Source: Sorangium aterium
GTDB lineage: Bacteria; Myxococcota_A; Polyangia; Polyangiales; Polyangiaceae
Length of the DNA stretch: 64,000 bases
NCBI RefSeq assembly: GCF_028368935.1
Contig: NZ_JAQNDK010000004.1
Span: 1,426,001-1,490,000, forward strand
Direction of reading: 5' to 3'
In this document: in pieces, positions 26,098 to 34,541 of the stretch
How the letters are laid out: the number at the start of each line of letters is the position of its first letter
How positions within the stretch are numbered: position 1 is the first letter of the stretch
Program-made: the position numbers and the translations under genes
The notes under the pieces: model-generated
Seen by the model: only the letters and a program-made list of their open reading frames with translations
The model's database searches: none
What the model was told of the DNA's origin: nothing

Positions 26098-27762
26098 TCA
26101 GCGCCGCCCGCCGAAGTCGCTGATCGAGTTGCCCTGCGTGGGCTCCGGGCGCGCTCCCGCGCCCGGGTGCGAGCGCTCGACGGGCCGGGCCGTGGCGGTC
26201 GCCCGCGGAGCGCCCGTCTGCGCGGGCGGCGCGGAAAGGTGCGCCGCTGGGCTGGAGGACGCCGCCGGCGGCGGCGCGGGCGCGCTGGAAGAGGCCGCCG
26301 GCGCGGTCGGGGCTGGCGAACCGCCGGCCACATCGGGCGCGGCGCCGGTGGCGCCGGGAGCCTCGTGCGCGTCGCCCTTCGCCGTGGCCTCGGCGCTCGG
26401 CGCCGCCGTGGCCTCGGCGGTGGGCGCAGCCGCGGCTGCGGGGGGCTGTCCCTGGTCGGTGGCGAGCCCGGAGCGCAGGAAGAACAGGGCGCCGAGCGAG
26501 GCCCCCGCCAGCAAGGCGCCGACGGCGATGGCCAGGGCGACACGCGCCCCGTTGCGGACCGTTCGCACCGGATGGCCCGAGTTGCTCCACGAGTTGACCG
26601 TGGGCCCCGTCTCCGCGTTGGGCGCGGTCGGCGAGGCCGGCACGAAGGACGGCGTGCCGGGCGCGAAGGAGGGCGAGGACGGCGTGCCGGGCGCGAAGGA
26701 CGGCGAGGCCGGCGCGAAGGACGGCGAAGACGGCGTGCCCGGCGCGAAGGGCGGGCCCCCGTGCGGTATCGACGGGCGCGATCCGGCGCCCTGAGCGCCC
26801 CCGCTCGGCACGCCCGTCTGGAGGATCGACGGCCGTGCGATGTCCGAGGAGCTGCCGAGCACGCGGCGCGCCCTGTCGACGTGCATGTGGCCCGTGGCCG
26901 GGCCGAACGGGAGCAGCGCGGCGGCCAGATCGCCGACGTTCCTCCACCGCTGGTCGCGGTCCTTCGCGAGGCAGTGCATCACCACGGCGTCCAGCTCGCG
27001 CGGGACGTCGGGGCGCAGCTGGGCGACCGGGGCAGCGTTCTCGTAGAGCAGCGCGTGGAAGAGCTGAGCGACGGAGTCGCCGTCGTACGGAGTCCGCCCG
27101 GTCAGCATCTCGTACAGGATGACGCCGAGAGACCAGATATCCGCGCGCATATCCACGTCCCGCGCGGAGCGCACCTGCTCGGGAGACATGTAGAGCGGCG
27201 ACCCGAGGAGCGACGCTGTCTGGGTCAGCGCCACCTGATCGCGCGATATGCCGAGCAGCGACTTCGAGATACCGAAGTCGAGGACCTTGATGACCCGGTC
27301 GCCGTCGGGCCGGAGCGAGAGGAACAGGTTGGCCGGCTTGAGATCGCGGTGAACGATCCCCGCGGCGTGCGCCTCGGCCATCGCGTCGAGGGCCTGGAGC
27401 ATGTACGCGACGGCCTCCACCACGGGCAGCGGACCGCGCGCGCGTATCTCGTGGGCGAGGTCGTTCCCCTCCAGGAACTCCATCACCATGTAGGGCATCC
27501 CGCCCTCCAGCGAGCCGACATCCAGGACGCGCGCCACGTGCTCGCTCTTGATCCTGGCCAGCGCGCGCGCCTCGCGCCGGAACCGCTCCGTCGGGTCGCC
27601 GCCGTCCGGCCGCAGCGAGTGCAGGAACTTCATCGCGACCCGCTGCTCGAGCTCCAGGTGCCACGCGGCGACGATCGTGCCCATCGCACCGGCGCCAACG
27701 ATCTGCTCCACGCGGTACTTGCCCGCGAGAACGTCGCCCACAGCAACGGGAGCCATCGCCAT
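26098..27762 (-). CDS. Membrane Ser/Thr protein kinase (Pkn/Hanks type)
   Basis: Start chosen at the ATG at 27762 (554 residues); the upstream in-frame extension lacks family sequence. The kinase domain covers about 17-290: the Gly loop GAGAMG, Lys45, HRDLKPAN (138-145), DFG (162-164) and SPE in place of APE (194-196). The catalytic set is complete, so activity is expected. A Pro/Ser linker holds repeats of SFAPGTPSSP. One transmembrane helix follows near residue 410-430, then a Pro/Ala-rich exported tail. The gene is 74 bp upstream of the TPR and lipoprotein genes and probably shares their transcript. Confidence 0.93.
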   Translation of the reverse strand: MAMAPVAVGDVLAGKYRVEQIVGAGAMGTIVAAWHLELEQRVAMKFLHSLRPDGGDPTERFRREARALARIKSEHVARVLDVGSLEGGMPYMVMEFLEGNDLAHEIRARGPLPVVEAVAYMLQALDAMAEAHAAGIVHRDLKPANLFLSLRPDGDRVIKVLDFGISKSLLGISRDQVALTQTASLLGSPLYMSPEQVRSARDVDMRADIWSLGVILYEMLTGRTPYDGDSVAQLFHALLYENAAPVAQLRPDVPRELDAVVMHCLAKDRDQRWRNVGDLAAALLPFGPATGHMHVDRARRVLGSSSDIARPSILQTGVPSGGAQGAGSRPSIPHGGPPFAPGTPSSPSFAPASPSFAPGTPSSPSFAPGTPSFVPASPTAPNAETGPTVNSWSNSGHPVRTVRNGARVALAIAVGALLAGASLGALFFLRSGLATDQGQPPAAAAAPTAEATAAPSAEATAKGDAHEAPGATGAAPDVAGGSPAPTAPAASSSAPAPPPAASSSPAAHLSAPPAQTGAPRATATARPVERSHPGAGARPEPTQGNSISDFGGRR

Positions 27763-27915
27763 GCGCCCCAGGCTAGCCGAGATCCACGAGATCACATACT
27801 TCGGCGAGCCGCGCTCTGCGTGGAGGGCGGAAAACCATCGCGGAGGCTTCCGCTGCGGCGGAACCGTGCGTCCGGGCGCTTGGTGGGCAGGCATGACACC
27901 TGCGCCGGCGAGATC

Positions 27916-28449
27916 TCACCGGCGTTCCAGCGCGACGCCCTCGACGCAGCGCCAGCGCTCGGTCTGCCCCTCCACGGTCCACAGCTCCAGCCGGTCGGCC
28001 CACCACGTGTCGTGGGCGAGCGCACGCACCCGAGGATCCGCGGCGAGCTCCTGGCGGCGCGCCGCCGGCAGCTCGCCGTACACGAGGCTCACGTGCGGCC
28101 GAAAGGGGGCCTCGTTCGCGCCGAGCGCGGCCTCGGCCGCGCGGCGCAGCGCCGCGAGCGGCTCGGACGGCGCCACGTCGAGGAACACGCACTGGTGTCG
28201 GGTGCTGCCGGTGGCGGGGCCCCGCGCCTCGAGCGCGACGGGGCGGAGCGCGCCGGCGTCGCCGCGCAGCCTGCCGAGCTTCGCGGCCAGCGCACCGGCG
28301 TCGCCGCGCAGCCCGCCGAGCAGGGTGAGGTGAGGCGCGAACGCCGGGCCCCCGGTCTCCCGGGCGAGCGCCTCGATGAGCTCCTCGAGCCGCGCGGCCG
28401 GCGCTCCGCCGGGGAGGAGCCACAGGGCGAACGCTGTCTCTTGCGCCAT
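27916..28449 (-). CDS. 2H phosphoesterase (2'-5' RNA ligase/cyclic phosphodiesterase-like)
   Basis: Start at MAQETAF (28449), 177 residues; a GTG three codons earlier is possible. Two HxT/S motifs define the 2H fold: HLTLLGG at residues 40-46 and HVSLVYG near residue 120. Length and spacing agree with cyclic phosphodiesterase/RNA-ligase-like 2H proteins, which hydrolyse or form 2',3'- or 2',5'-phosphodiester bonds in RNA or nucleotides. The cellular substrate is unknown. It lies 153 bp upstream of the kinase gene on the same strand. A short stretch is duplicated internally (LRGDAGALAAKLGRLRGDAG). Confidence 0.85.
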   Translation of the reverse strand: MAQETAFALWLLPGGAPAARLEELIEALARETGGPAFAPHLTLLGGLRGDAGALAAKLGRLRGDAGALRPVALEARGPATGSTRHQCVFLDVAPSEPLAALRRAAEAALGANEAPFRPHVSLVYGELPAARRQELAADPRVRALAHDTWWADRLELWTVEGQTERWRCVEGVALERR

Positions 28450-28558
28450 GGCCGACACCCATTGCGCCGCCGCGCCCCGCGGGCAAGCCGCCGCGCGCCG
28501 GAGCTCGCGTGAGCGCCCCCTCCGGCGACGGCCCGCTCAGGGCGCGAGCTGGGTGGCA

Positions 28559-28596
28559 GCGCGCGGCGGACCGCTCGGCGCGCGGCGGACCGCTCG
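28559..28596. repeat. 19-bp tandem duplication
   Basis: The sequence GCGCGCGGCGGACCGCTCG occurs twice head to tail at 28559-28577 and 28578-28596. It lies in the gap between the ATP-grasp and 2H phosphoesterase genes, just downstream of the ATP-grasp stop codon. It has no clear function. Confidence 0.9.
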
Positions 28597-28617
28597 GATC
28601 GAGCGATGAGACGCTCC

Positions 28618-29559
28618 TCAGCCGAGCGCCGCGTGCAGGTTCCGGTAGAACGCGTCCGCGGCCCCACCCTCGGGGATGGCCGCCGACCCGCCATCGTTCA
28701 GCTCCACCAGCATCCAGCCGCCCCCTTCCTTCTCGGCGACATCGGCCGCGTAGAAACGACCGCGCACGCGGCCGAGAATGGGCGCGAGGACATCGGCGCT
28801 CGGCGGTTCGCCCGGATAGTCACCGTCGGCCCAGTACGGTGCCGCGTAGAACGGCCGGCCGTCGAGCACGAAGAAGCGATGCTCGTTCACCAGCGGCAGC
28901 CTGCTCTTCGGGTGCAGCCCGATGCGCCGCAGCTCGACGAACTCCCGGAAGACGAGCCCACCGACGACGTGGTCGTCCTGGAGGCGAAGGAAGTTCCCCA
29001 CGACGCGCCGCACGTTGGCCTCGTCGTCCGCCGCCGGGATGAAGCAGGCGTCGAACCATTCGTGCTTGCGGGACTTCACATAGTCCTTGAGGATCACGGC
29101 GCCCGATCCGAACGCCTCTCGCACGTGAACGACGACGGCTTCGAGGTCGAACATTGAGCCCGGGATCCAGATCGATCGTGCGGTGTGCTCGGCGCCGCCG
29201 ATCGCCTCGTACCACTCCGGCAGATGATAGCAGTGCCGGTACGCCGCCGGCTCGGTGATCAACCGTCGGCCACGCGCGGCGACGACCTCGCTCATGCATT
29301 GATAAGCATCGAGGCCCAGGAGCCAGCCGCGGTAGATCACCTCGCCCGGGCCTTCCGGCACCCGGCGGAGCTTCACGTCGCCGCCGAGAAACACCTCGAG
29401 GTCGATGAGGCCGATGTCGAAGCCCGCGCTGGCGGCATGCCGGGCTTCCTCCTCGAAGGCGCTGTCCGGCGCGGTCGGGTGCAGCGGGTTGCTCGGGAGC
29501 AGGACGAGCGGGGCCGAGAGCATCTCGCCGACTCTATCCGACGGCGCGAAGGTCGTCAT
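28618..29559 (-). CDS. R2K-clade ATP-grasp domain protein (DUF4343-like)
   Basis: The 313-residue protein resembles the DUF4343/R2K ATP-grasp family. Visible parts are the N-terminal domain with EEEARHAASAGFDI, the central VILKDYVKSRKHEWFDACFI, VVGGLVFREFVEL (the metal/nucleotide strand) and the terminal WMLVELNDGGSAAIPEG, equivalent to the ATP-grasp catalytic loop with Glu/Asn. R2K enzymes are proposed amino-acid or peptide ligases, often in phage or peptide-tagging contexts. No obvious partner gene is beside it. A piece of its 5' end is copied into a chimeric pseudogene at 36.9 kb. Confidence 0.82.
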   Translation of the reverse strand: MTTFAPSDRVGEMLSAPLVLLPSNPLHPTAPDSAFEEEARHAASAGFDIGLIDLEVFLGGDVKLRRVPEGPGEVIYRGWLLGLDAYQCMSEVVAARGRRLITEPAAYRHCYHLPEWYEAIGGAEHTARSIWIPGSMFDLEAVVVHVREAFGSGAVILKDYVKSRKHEWFDACFIPAADDEANVRRVVGNFLRLQDDHVVGGLVFREFVELRRIGLHPKSRLPLVNEHRFFVLDGRPFYAAPYWADGDYPGEPPSADVLAPILGRVRGRFYAADVAEKEGGGWMLVELNDGGSAAIPEGGAADAFYRNLHAALG

Positions 29560-29610
29560 GAGGGTGTAGATCGGGCAATGACCGCGCGGACCGCGCGATG
29601 TTCAACTCGC

Positions 29611-29653
29611 CCTCCGCGCTCGACGCGAGCACCCAGCTCGCACTCGCAGGCGG
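29611..29653 (+). repeat. Dispersed 43-bp repeat, copy 1
   Basis: This 43-base segment matches the reverse strand of 45598-45641 at 37 of 43 positions by my alignment. On the plus strand it reads as peptide SALDASTQLALAGG, and the other copy as SALDACTQLALAGG. Both copies lie in intergenic debris close to decayed sequences. It may be a remnant of a coding element or a repeat family. Confidence 0.6.
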
Positions 29654-29757
29654 TTTCCTACCCGCCACGCGGCGGCTCTCTATCGCAAAGCCGCGCGCGA
29701 CGCGCGAGACGCCTCGCGGCGCTCGTGCCCGTGCCCGCGTCGGGCTAGTTTCGCGCC

Positions 29758-30447
29758 ATGGGAATGACGCTGCTCAGGATGCGCATCGCTCCGCTCGCGG
29801 CCCTGGCCTGGGGGAGCGCCTGCGGTGGAAACGTCGTCGTCGACGAGATGCCCGACGGGTCAGGAGGCGCCGGCGCGACAAGCACCAGCACCAGCACCAG
29901 CACCAGCGCGGTCGGCGTCGGCGTGACCAGCGCGGGCTCGACGGCCATCTCGGCGGCGGTGGGCTCCACCGGGGTGGGCGGCGGCGACTTGAGGTCGACG
30001 TGCCTTGAGCACTGCGAGCTCTTCGAGTTGACGTGCGGGGTGGCACCGGGCGCCTGCCGCGACTTCTGTGAGGCGCACCGGTCCGCGGCGTCCGCGTGCA
30101 ACGACCTGCTCATCCAGTTCTTCGATTGCGCGGTGCTCACATTGAGCTGCGATTTCCCTCCGCCCGCGTGCGAGCTGGTCCTGGAGCCGTACCTGGAGTG
30201 TGCGTCCGCTCCTCCCTGCGGGGCGGGGGTGCTCGAGTGCCCAGTCGGCGGCGACAGGGTCTGCGGTTGCGAGGGCTCGTGCCCAGGCATGGACCTCTCC
30301 GTCAGCTGCGCGCCGGTCAGAGGCGGCCCCGACATCAGCTGCGATTGCCTCGTCAACTACACGACGGTGGGCGCCTGTCAGGACGTCGGCCCGCCGTGCG
30401 ACCTCGCCCTTCGCTGCTGCGGGCCGATCTTCGAGCAGTTCCGCTGA
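29758..30447 (+). CDS. Cys-rich lipoprotein with Ser/Thr linker
   Basis: The 229-residue product has a signal ending in the lipobox GSAC (about residue 22). A linker follows that includes a microsatellite-coded Thr-Ser run (AGCACC repeats at about 29880). The rest carries many Cys (CLEHCELFELTC, CRDFC, CDCL, CDLALRCC). The C-x3-C-x6-C opening is the same spacing as in the four modules of the lipoprotein at 23811, so the two may be distant relatives. Function unknown. Start could be the second Met at codon 3 or the Met at codon 8. Confidence 0.75.
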   Translation: MGMTLLRMRIAPLAALAWGSACGGNVVVDEMPDGSGGAGATSTSTSTSTSAVGVGVTSAGSTAISAAVGSTGVGGGDLRSTCLEHCELFELTCGVAPGACRDFCEAHRSAASACNDLLIQFFDCAVLTLSCDFPPPACELVLEPYLECASAPPCGAGVLECPVGGDRVCGCEGSCPGMDLSVSCAPVRGGPDISCDCLVNYTTVGACQDVGPPCDLALRCCGPIFEQFR

Positions 30448-30559
30448 GAGGTGCGAGCGGCGCGAGGCCGCGGCGCCGCCGCTCACGGGCACGACCAGCG
30501 GCGCGCCCGCCCTGTCGCCCGGCACGCAACGCAGCGCCGGCCCGCCGAACTGGTCGCGC

Positions 30560-30880
30560 CGCGCCCAGAAATCGCCGTTGCTCATCCGGGACCGCGGCGA
30601 ACAGCGGCGGGCCGTAGCTTGGCGGGATCGGCCGGCGCGTCGCCTGGCGGACGTCCTCGAGGAAGGTACGGAACGGGCGCGTGTCGACCGCGTTCTGCGG
30701 GCCGAGCCGCGTGGCCGGGATCGGCAGGATCATGGCGTTCGGGCCGGAGGTCGACGCCGTGTTCTGGTAGGCGAGGACGTGGACGTAAAGGCCGTTCCAC
30801 TGCGCATCGCCGGCATAGAGGAGGGTGCTGGAGAGCCTCGCGGGGGAGAAGGTGCAGCATATGGTCGCGGCAGGATACAC
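30560..30880 (-). pseudogene. Decayed N-terminal part of a conserved hypothetical protein
   Basis: On the minus strand one frame reads ICCTFSPARLSSTLLYAGDA, then LYVHVLAYQNTA, GPNAMILPIPAT and FRTFLEDVRQAT. This order (CCxF start, LVY-like strand, NAMILPIP, F-x-FLxDL) resembles a family of conserved hypothetical proteins of about 300 residues whose name I cannot give. The homologous start appears as ATA rather than ATG, no ribosome-binding site is visible, and the family-like sequence stops near 30560 without the second half. I therefore take it as a remnant. The rest of the 551-bp gap shows nothing else. Confidence 0.45.
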
Positions 30881-30998
30881 GAGGAGGAGCCTTTCACCCC
30901 CTTGCCTTTCTCTTGCCCGACCAACGTCTTGCCGGCGTGTCGCCGCGCGGAGCGCCGTCGGCGCCAGCATCGTTTACGTCACGCGTCGCCGCGCCCCC

Positions 30999-31406
30999 TC
31001 ACGGGTGCCGGCTTCGGCGCAATAGCAACGCACGCAGGCGAACTCGGTCCTCACCATTCATGTCCAGGAGCTGGACTGTGGCGCGCCCCTCGGCCGTCAG
31101 CCCTTGAATGGTACCCTCGATCGCGACCGTGAAGTGCTCGCGCCAAGAGTGACACCTGGGGTGATACAGCGCCACGAGGATCCCAGTCTCTGGATCGATG
31201 GAGGCGATATTAGGCCCCTTCTTTAAATTGCAATGGATGCAGCAGAGACACAGATTGGCAACATCGTCGGAGCCACGATGCTGCCTCCCGATGATGTGGT
31301 CGACTTGATGGGGAAGGATTGAAGCTTCTTGAGGAAGCCGGCAGTACTCACATGCGCCCTGGGCGCGTCGCTGCACCGTCTCCCGCACATCGTTCGAGAG
31401 CTTCAC
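30999..31406 (-). CDS. HNH endonuclease
   Basis: The GTG start at 31406 overlaps the stop of the small upstream gene as GTGA. The 135-residue protein has a Cys4-type HNH domain: CEYC (19-22), HQVDHIIG with the catalytic Asp-His pair (36-37), CIHCN (56-60) and a following Lys-rich turn. This matches the HNH nuclease family found as stand-alone genes in cyanobacteria and other environmental bacteria. G+C is lower than in the neighbouring genes, which suggests acquisition. The role could be in defence or in a mobile element; nothing fixes it. Confidence 0.88.
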   Translation of the reverse strand: MKLSNDVRETVQRRAQGACEYCRLPQEASILPHQVDHIIGRQHRGSDDVANLCLCCIHCNLKKGPNIASIDPETGILVALYHPRCHSWREHFTVAIEGTIQGLTAEGRATVQLLDMNGEDRVRLRALLLRRSRHP

Positions 31407-31618
31407 GAAGCCGCGCGCATCGTCCAGAACTCCTCGGCCTCGAGCTTGAGGAGGCTAAGCCTGTCGTTCAAGCGGACGATCTCTGCGTACTCCCTTTGCT
31501 CCTCCGGGGTGAGCGCGCCTTCGGTGCTCTTCCGAGCGAGCTCCTCGACGCGTGGGGCGAGGTCTCTGCTGACGGCATCGAGCGCCGCCTCAAGCTGTTC
31601 GAGGGTTCGCCTTTCCAT
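31403..31618 (-). CDS. Small protein paired with the HNH endonuclease
   Basis: The ATG at 31618 gives 71 residues, all helical, with the conserved-looking core GALTPEEQREYAEIVRLNDR followed by LSLLKLEAEEF. Similar short proteins commonly precede HNH nuclease genes in other bacteria. The stop overlaps the nuclease start, so the two are translationally coupled. An accessory or antitoxin-like role is possible but not shown. No signal or membrane segment. Confidence 0.75.
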   Translation of the reverse strand: MERRTLEQLEAALDAVSRDLAPRVEELARKSTEGALTPEEQREYAEIVRLNDRLSLLKLEAEEFWTMRAAS

Positions 31619-31856
31619 GAGGTTCTCCGTCCGACGTCGGCACGGAGAGCATGCCATCCCTCCGCCGTCGCCTCAAGCTCCGCACGCCTCGGGCGGCTGA
31701 AGCCGCTCCACGCCCGAGGGCCGCACGGCCCGGCGCACGACCCGTAGCAGATCCGCCCCGTGCGCCGGCGGTGCGGAGCCCTGGCTTAGGGGAGCCGTTG
31801 CTTATGCCTGTCAGCGTCATCGAGCAGAGCTCGTCAAGCGCCGAGCCCATTTGTCG
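31619..31856. other. Intergenic region, nothing recognised
   Basis: The gap between the small HNH partner gene and the left boundary of the duplicated nitronate monooxygenase segment shows no gene, repeat or hairpin that I can support. The junction near 31857 is where homology with the second copy begins. Confidence 0.4.
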
Positions 31857-33050
31857 AACGTCGGCCGATGAGCCGCCGGCGCCACAGGCACCCGTCGGAT
31901 CTACCGGCAGGTTGGTCGGCGTCAGCGTGCACCCGGGAGGGCACCCGCGAGTCGTCGCGTGAGATCGGCCGCTGGCACTGCCTTACACCCGCTGGCGTTT
32001 TGCCCCGCCCAGAGCGGCGAGAAGTCGCCGCTGCCCTGGCTTTCGGCCTTGGCGCGCAGGGGCGCGATGGCCGACGTCGCCAAGGGAAAAGCTGGCACGG
32101 CGCCGCTCATCGGCCCAAGCTCCCTCATGAAGCGGTTCACGATGCCCCGAGCGGGTCGCCCGGTGAACAGGTTGGTGAGCGCCGTGGTGCGGGCTGCGTC
32201 GCTCTCGAGGGCCGCGCGATGCACCCTGCTCGTGGTGGCCTCGGGGCACAACAGGTAGGCCGTCCCGATCTGTGCGCCGGCCGCACCGAGGGCCATGGCG
32301 GCCGCAACGCCCCTCGCGTCCGCGATGCCGCCCGCGGCGATGACGGGGATCTTCACGGCGTCCACGATCTGCGGCACCAGCGCGAAGGTGCCGAGCTGGA
32401 CGCTGAGATCGTCGGACAGGAAGCTGCCGCGATGACCGCCCGCCTCGATGCCCTGGGCGATGACCGCGTCGACGCCGCGCGCCTCCAGCCAGCGCGCCTC
32501 GTCGACCGTCGTCGCAGAGGACAGGATCTTCGCGCTCCAGCGGCGCACCCGCGAGAGCAAAGCCTCCGAGGGCAGGCCGAAGTGAAAGCTCACAACAGCA
32601 GGGCTGAACTCGTCGAGCACGTCAGCGGCCTCATCGCTGAAGGGCAATCGGCCGGGGCCGGTCGGGATCGCGCTCGCATCGACGCCGAGCTCGGCGAAGT
32701 ACGGCGAGAGCCGGGCACGCCAGCTCGCTTCTCGCTCGGCGTCGGGCTCGGACTGCATGTGACAGAAGAAGTTCACGTTGAACGGCTTCGTCGTCTGCGC
32801 TCGGATGGCTGCCAGCTCCTTGCGCAGGCCGTCCGGGCCCAGCACGGCGCCGGGCAGCGAACCGAGCCCACCAGCGCTGGAGACCGCGACCGCGAGCGCG
32901 CTGCCCTGCACGCCCGCCATGGGTGCCTGGATGATTGGGAAATCGATTCCAAGGAGCTCCTGCAGCGTCGTCATGAGAATCTCCAGATCCACGGCCGAGG
33001 CAGAGTCCGGCTTTTGTCCTTTTTCGCCCAACAGAGAGCGTTCGGCCGTG
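31857..33050. repeat. Segmental duplication, copy 1 (nitronate monooxygenase unit)
   Basis: From AACGTCGGC at 31857 to about 33050 the sequence is closely similar to 39419-40612 in the same orientation. The similarity covers the whole coding region, about 65 bp beyond the stop and about 75 bp before the start. The two copies are direct repeats about 7.56 kb apart. Confidence 0.92.
31922..32974 (-). CDS. Nitronate monooxygenase, copy 1
   Basis: Start at the ATG at 32974 (MTTLQELLGI, 350 residues), with GGAG six to eight bases upstream. The FMN-dependent TIM barrel of the NMO/2-nitropropane dioxygenase family is clear: PIIQAPMAG at the start, AGGLGSLPG, VISFHFG-type strand, AQGIEAGGHRG with the catalytic His, PVIAAGGIADARG and the phosphate-binding ALGAAGAQIGT. 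The family oxidises alkyl nitronates such as propionate 3-nitronate to aldehyde and nitrite. The protein differs from copy 2 (39484-40536) at 26 of 350 positions by my alignment, so both copies are probably functional and recently duplicated. Confidence 0.92.
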   Translation of the reverse strand: MTTLQELLGIDFPIIQAPMAGVQGSALAVAVSSAGGLGSLPGAVLGPDGLRKELAAIRAQTTKPFNVNFFCHMQSEPDAEREASWRARLSPYFAELGVDASAIPTGPGRLPFSDEAADVLDEFSPAVVSFHFGLPSEALLSRVRRWSAKILSSATTVDEARWLEARGVDAVIAQGIEAGGHRGSFLSDDLSVQLGTFALVPQIVDAVKIPVIAAGGIADARGVAAAMALGAAGAQIGTAYLLCPEATTSRVHRAALESDAARTTALTNLFTGRPARGIVNRFMRELGPMSGAVPAFPLATSAIAPLRAKAESQGSGDFSPLWAGQNASGCKAVPAADLTRRLAGALPGAR

Positions 33051-33154
33051 GGACCTCAGCGTACGCGAAGGGCCCATCGGTAGCAACGCCGAGTTGGACG
33101 GCACCTGCTCACCTGCACGATGCACCAGTCGTTCCTCTGCCAACCTCTGCCAAT

Positions 33155-33766
33155 TTAATTCCAATCCGAGATCAGCTCGAGCGGCATGGGTCCCGACGAG
33201 GAGCTCGCCGATGCCGACGCGATGATGGCCGGCGTGTCCGCGGGGGCATTGTACAAGGCTACGAAGCCGCAAAGACCGTTGTTGTCGTTGTAGCTGCCAA
33301 GCTTCGGTATCGCGCTAGCAAGATACCAGCAGCCGGATGAGCCCTTCTTCCAGATATTCAGCTGGCCGGTCGCGGTCGCGCACTCCGATGGAGACATGGA
33401 TTTTACGCTCCTGAGGACGATTCTGAAGGTGTCGTTGCAGTTTACAGGATCGCTGCTGGGGCTAGGAACGAACTTCACTGTGTAGCGGGTAGCGCCGGCC
33501 GGGGATGACAGCCAATCACTGTGGTCACAGTATGGACCGGACTCGGTGATGAACGTGAGATCCGGGGTGGGTACCCCCATCGCGACACAAACGGGAAAAC
33601 CGCTGCCGCCCGTCGATACTCCTCCGGCGGATTGCTCCAGCAGCACAGGCCCGGGATCTGTATCGCTCCCCTCGGTACCCGCTTGATCGATGGGCTCGAT
33701 CACGCAGGCGGCCGAAGAAAGAGCACAGCTCATGAGGCACAACAGCAACCGATGACGTCGATACAT
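33155..33766 (-). CDS. Lipoprotein of unknown function
   Basis: The ATG at 33766 has GGAGG six bases upstream. The 203-residue product carries a lipoprotein signal ending in SSAAC (Cys21), an acidic linker and a globular Cys-containing domain (PVCVAMGVP, SGPYCDHSDW, CNDTF, CATATGQLNIW, SSGCWYLAS, GLCGF). A Ser-rich stretch precedes the C-terminus. I do not recognise the family. Its codon use is less GC-biased than the surrounding genes. It lies just outside duplication copy 1. Confidence 0.75.
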   Translation of the reverse strand: MYRRHRLLLCLMSCALSSAACVIEPIDQAGTEGSDTDPGPVLLEQSAGGVSTGGSGFPVCVAMGVPTPDLTFITESGPYCDHSDWLSSPAGATRYTVKFVPSPSSDPVNCNDTFRIVLRSVKSMSPSECATATGQLNIWKKGSSGCWYLASAIPKLGSYNDNNGLCGFVALYNAPADTPAIIASASASSSSGPMPLELISDWN

Positions 33767-34541
33767 GGTAGTCCTCCCCGGGTGGCGGGTTCTGGGGCCA
33801 GCATGCCGCGTTGGCCGCCCCGTCCAGACCGGACAGGGAGGGCTCTGCAGCTCGATACGGGTCTGTGCTGAGGTAGGCAAACGGCGTGCCCGAGAGCGCA
33901 CGTCGATGCGCAAGGATGCTTTCGCCTGCGAGCGCGGCTGGGCGGCGTTCGGAGCGCGCGCCATGGAGGGAGGCTGGTGAACGCGGAGGCTGCAGCCACC
34001 AGCCAATGGCGCCTGCAGCCACCAGACAGCGCCCGAAACCGTTCCGCACCTGTACCACGTTGGCGTGCTGGCTATCCATCGAGGGGAAGCTCGTAACCGC
34101 CCGACCTTCGCCATGGGCGTGGCCCCGTATGGACGTTCCTTCACTCATCAAAACGGGTTTTGGCGAGCTGTTTCGGGGCTTCCCCCTCCCACGTCCTCGG
34201 ATCGAGGTCCGGATCTGGGGGACCTAACCGCGAGACACAGCAGTGGAACAGCCGGATGGTGGCAATTCCCTTGTCCGATTCTGGTGAGGGCCCCGGAGTG
34301 GTCCGCCGGGGCTACTCGACAAAAAGAATGTTCTCTCCACCCGCGCCAGGTCGCGCAGTTGGGGCTTGACGTTTCCGAAACGTTTGGAATTCCTTTTCCC
34401 CTCCTGCGCGCAGAGCCCAGACGAGGGCTTCTCCTGCGGGGCGGGGCGGTCATCACTGGGCGTGACACGGCCGAGAGCTCCACGGTTTCAGATCCGCGGC
34501 GCGCGCGGCGCGACTACACTGCGCGGCCCGTGGACTCCGTG
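33767..34541. other. 775-bp region without a supported gene
   Basis: G+C is lower and frames are short on both strands. A 13-bp direct repeat CTGCAGCCACCAG occurs at about 33990 and 34013. Several short open frames exist but none has a ribosome-binding site or family-like sequence. Upstream control of the divergent lipoprotein (33766) and DoxX-like (34542) genes must lie here. Confidence 0.4.

Noticed and set aside
31403-31618. Classical toxin-antitoxin assignment for the small protein and HNH nuclease
   Set aside because: The arrangement fits, but no toxin family or antitoxin DNA-binding motif is visible, so I only note the coupling.
34130-34227. Short frame with peptide FRGFPLPRPRIEVRIWGT
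   Set aside because: No ribosome-binding site or family match; too short to support as a gene.
33767-34541. Search for an insertion sequence between the lipoprotein and DoxX-like genes
   Set aside because: No transposase-like frame, terminal inverted repeats or target duplication seen.
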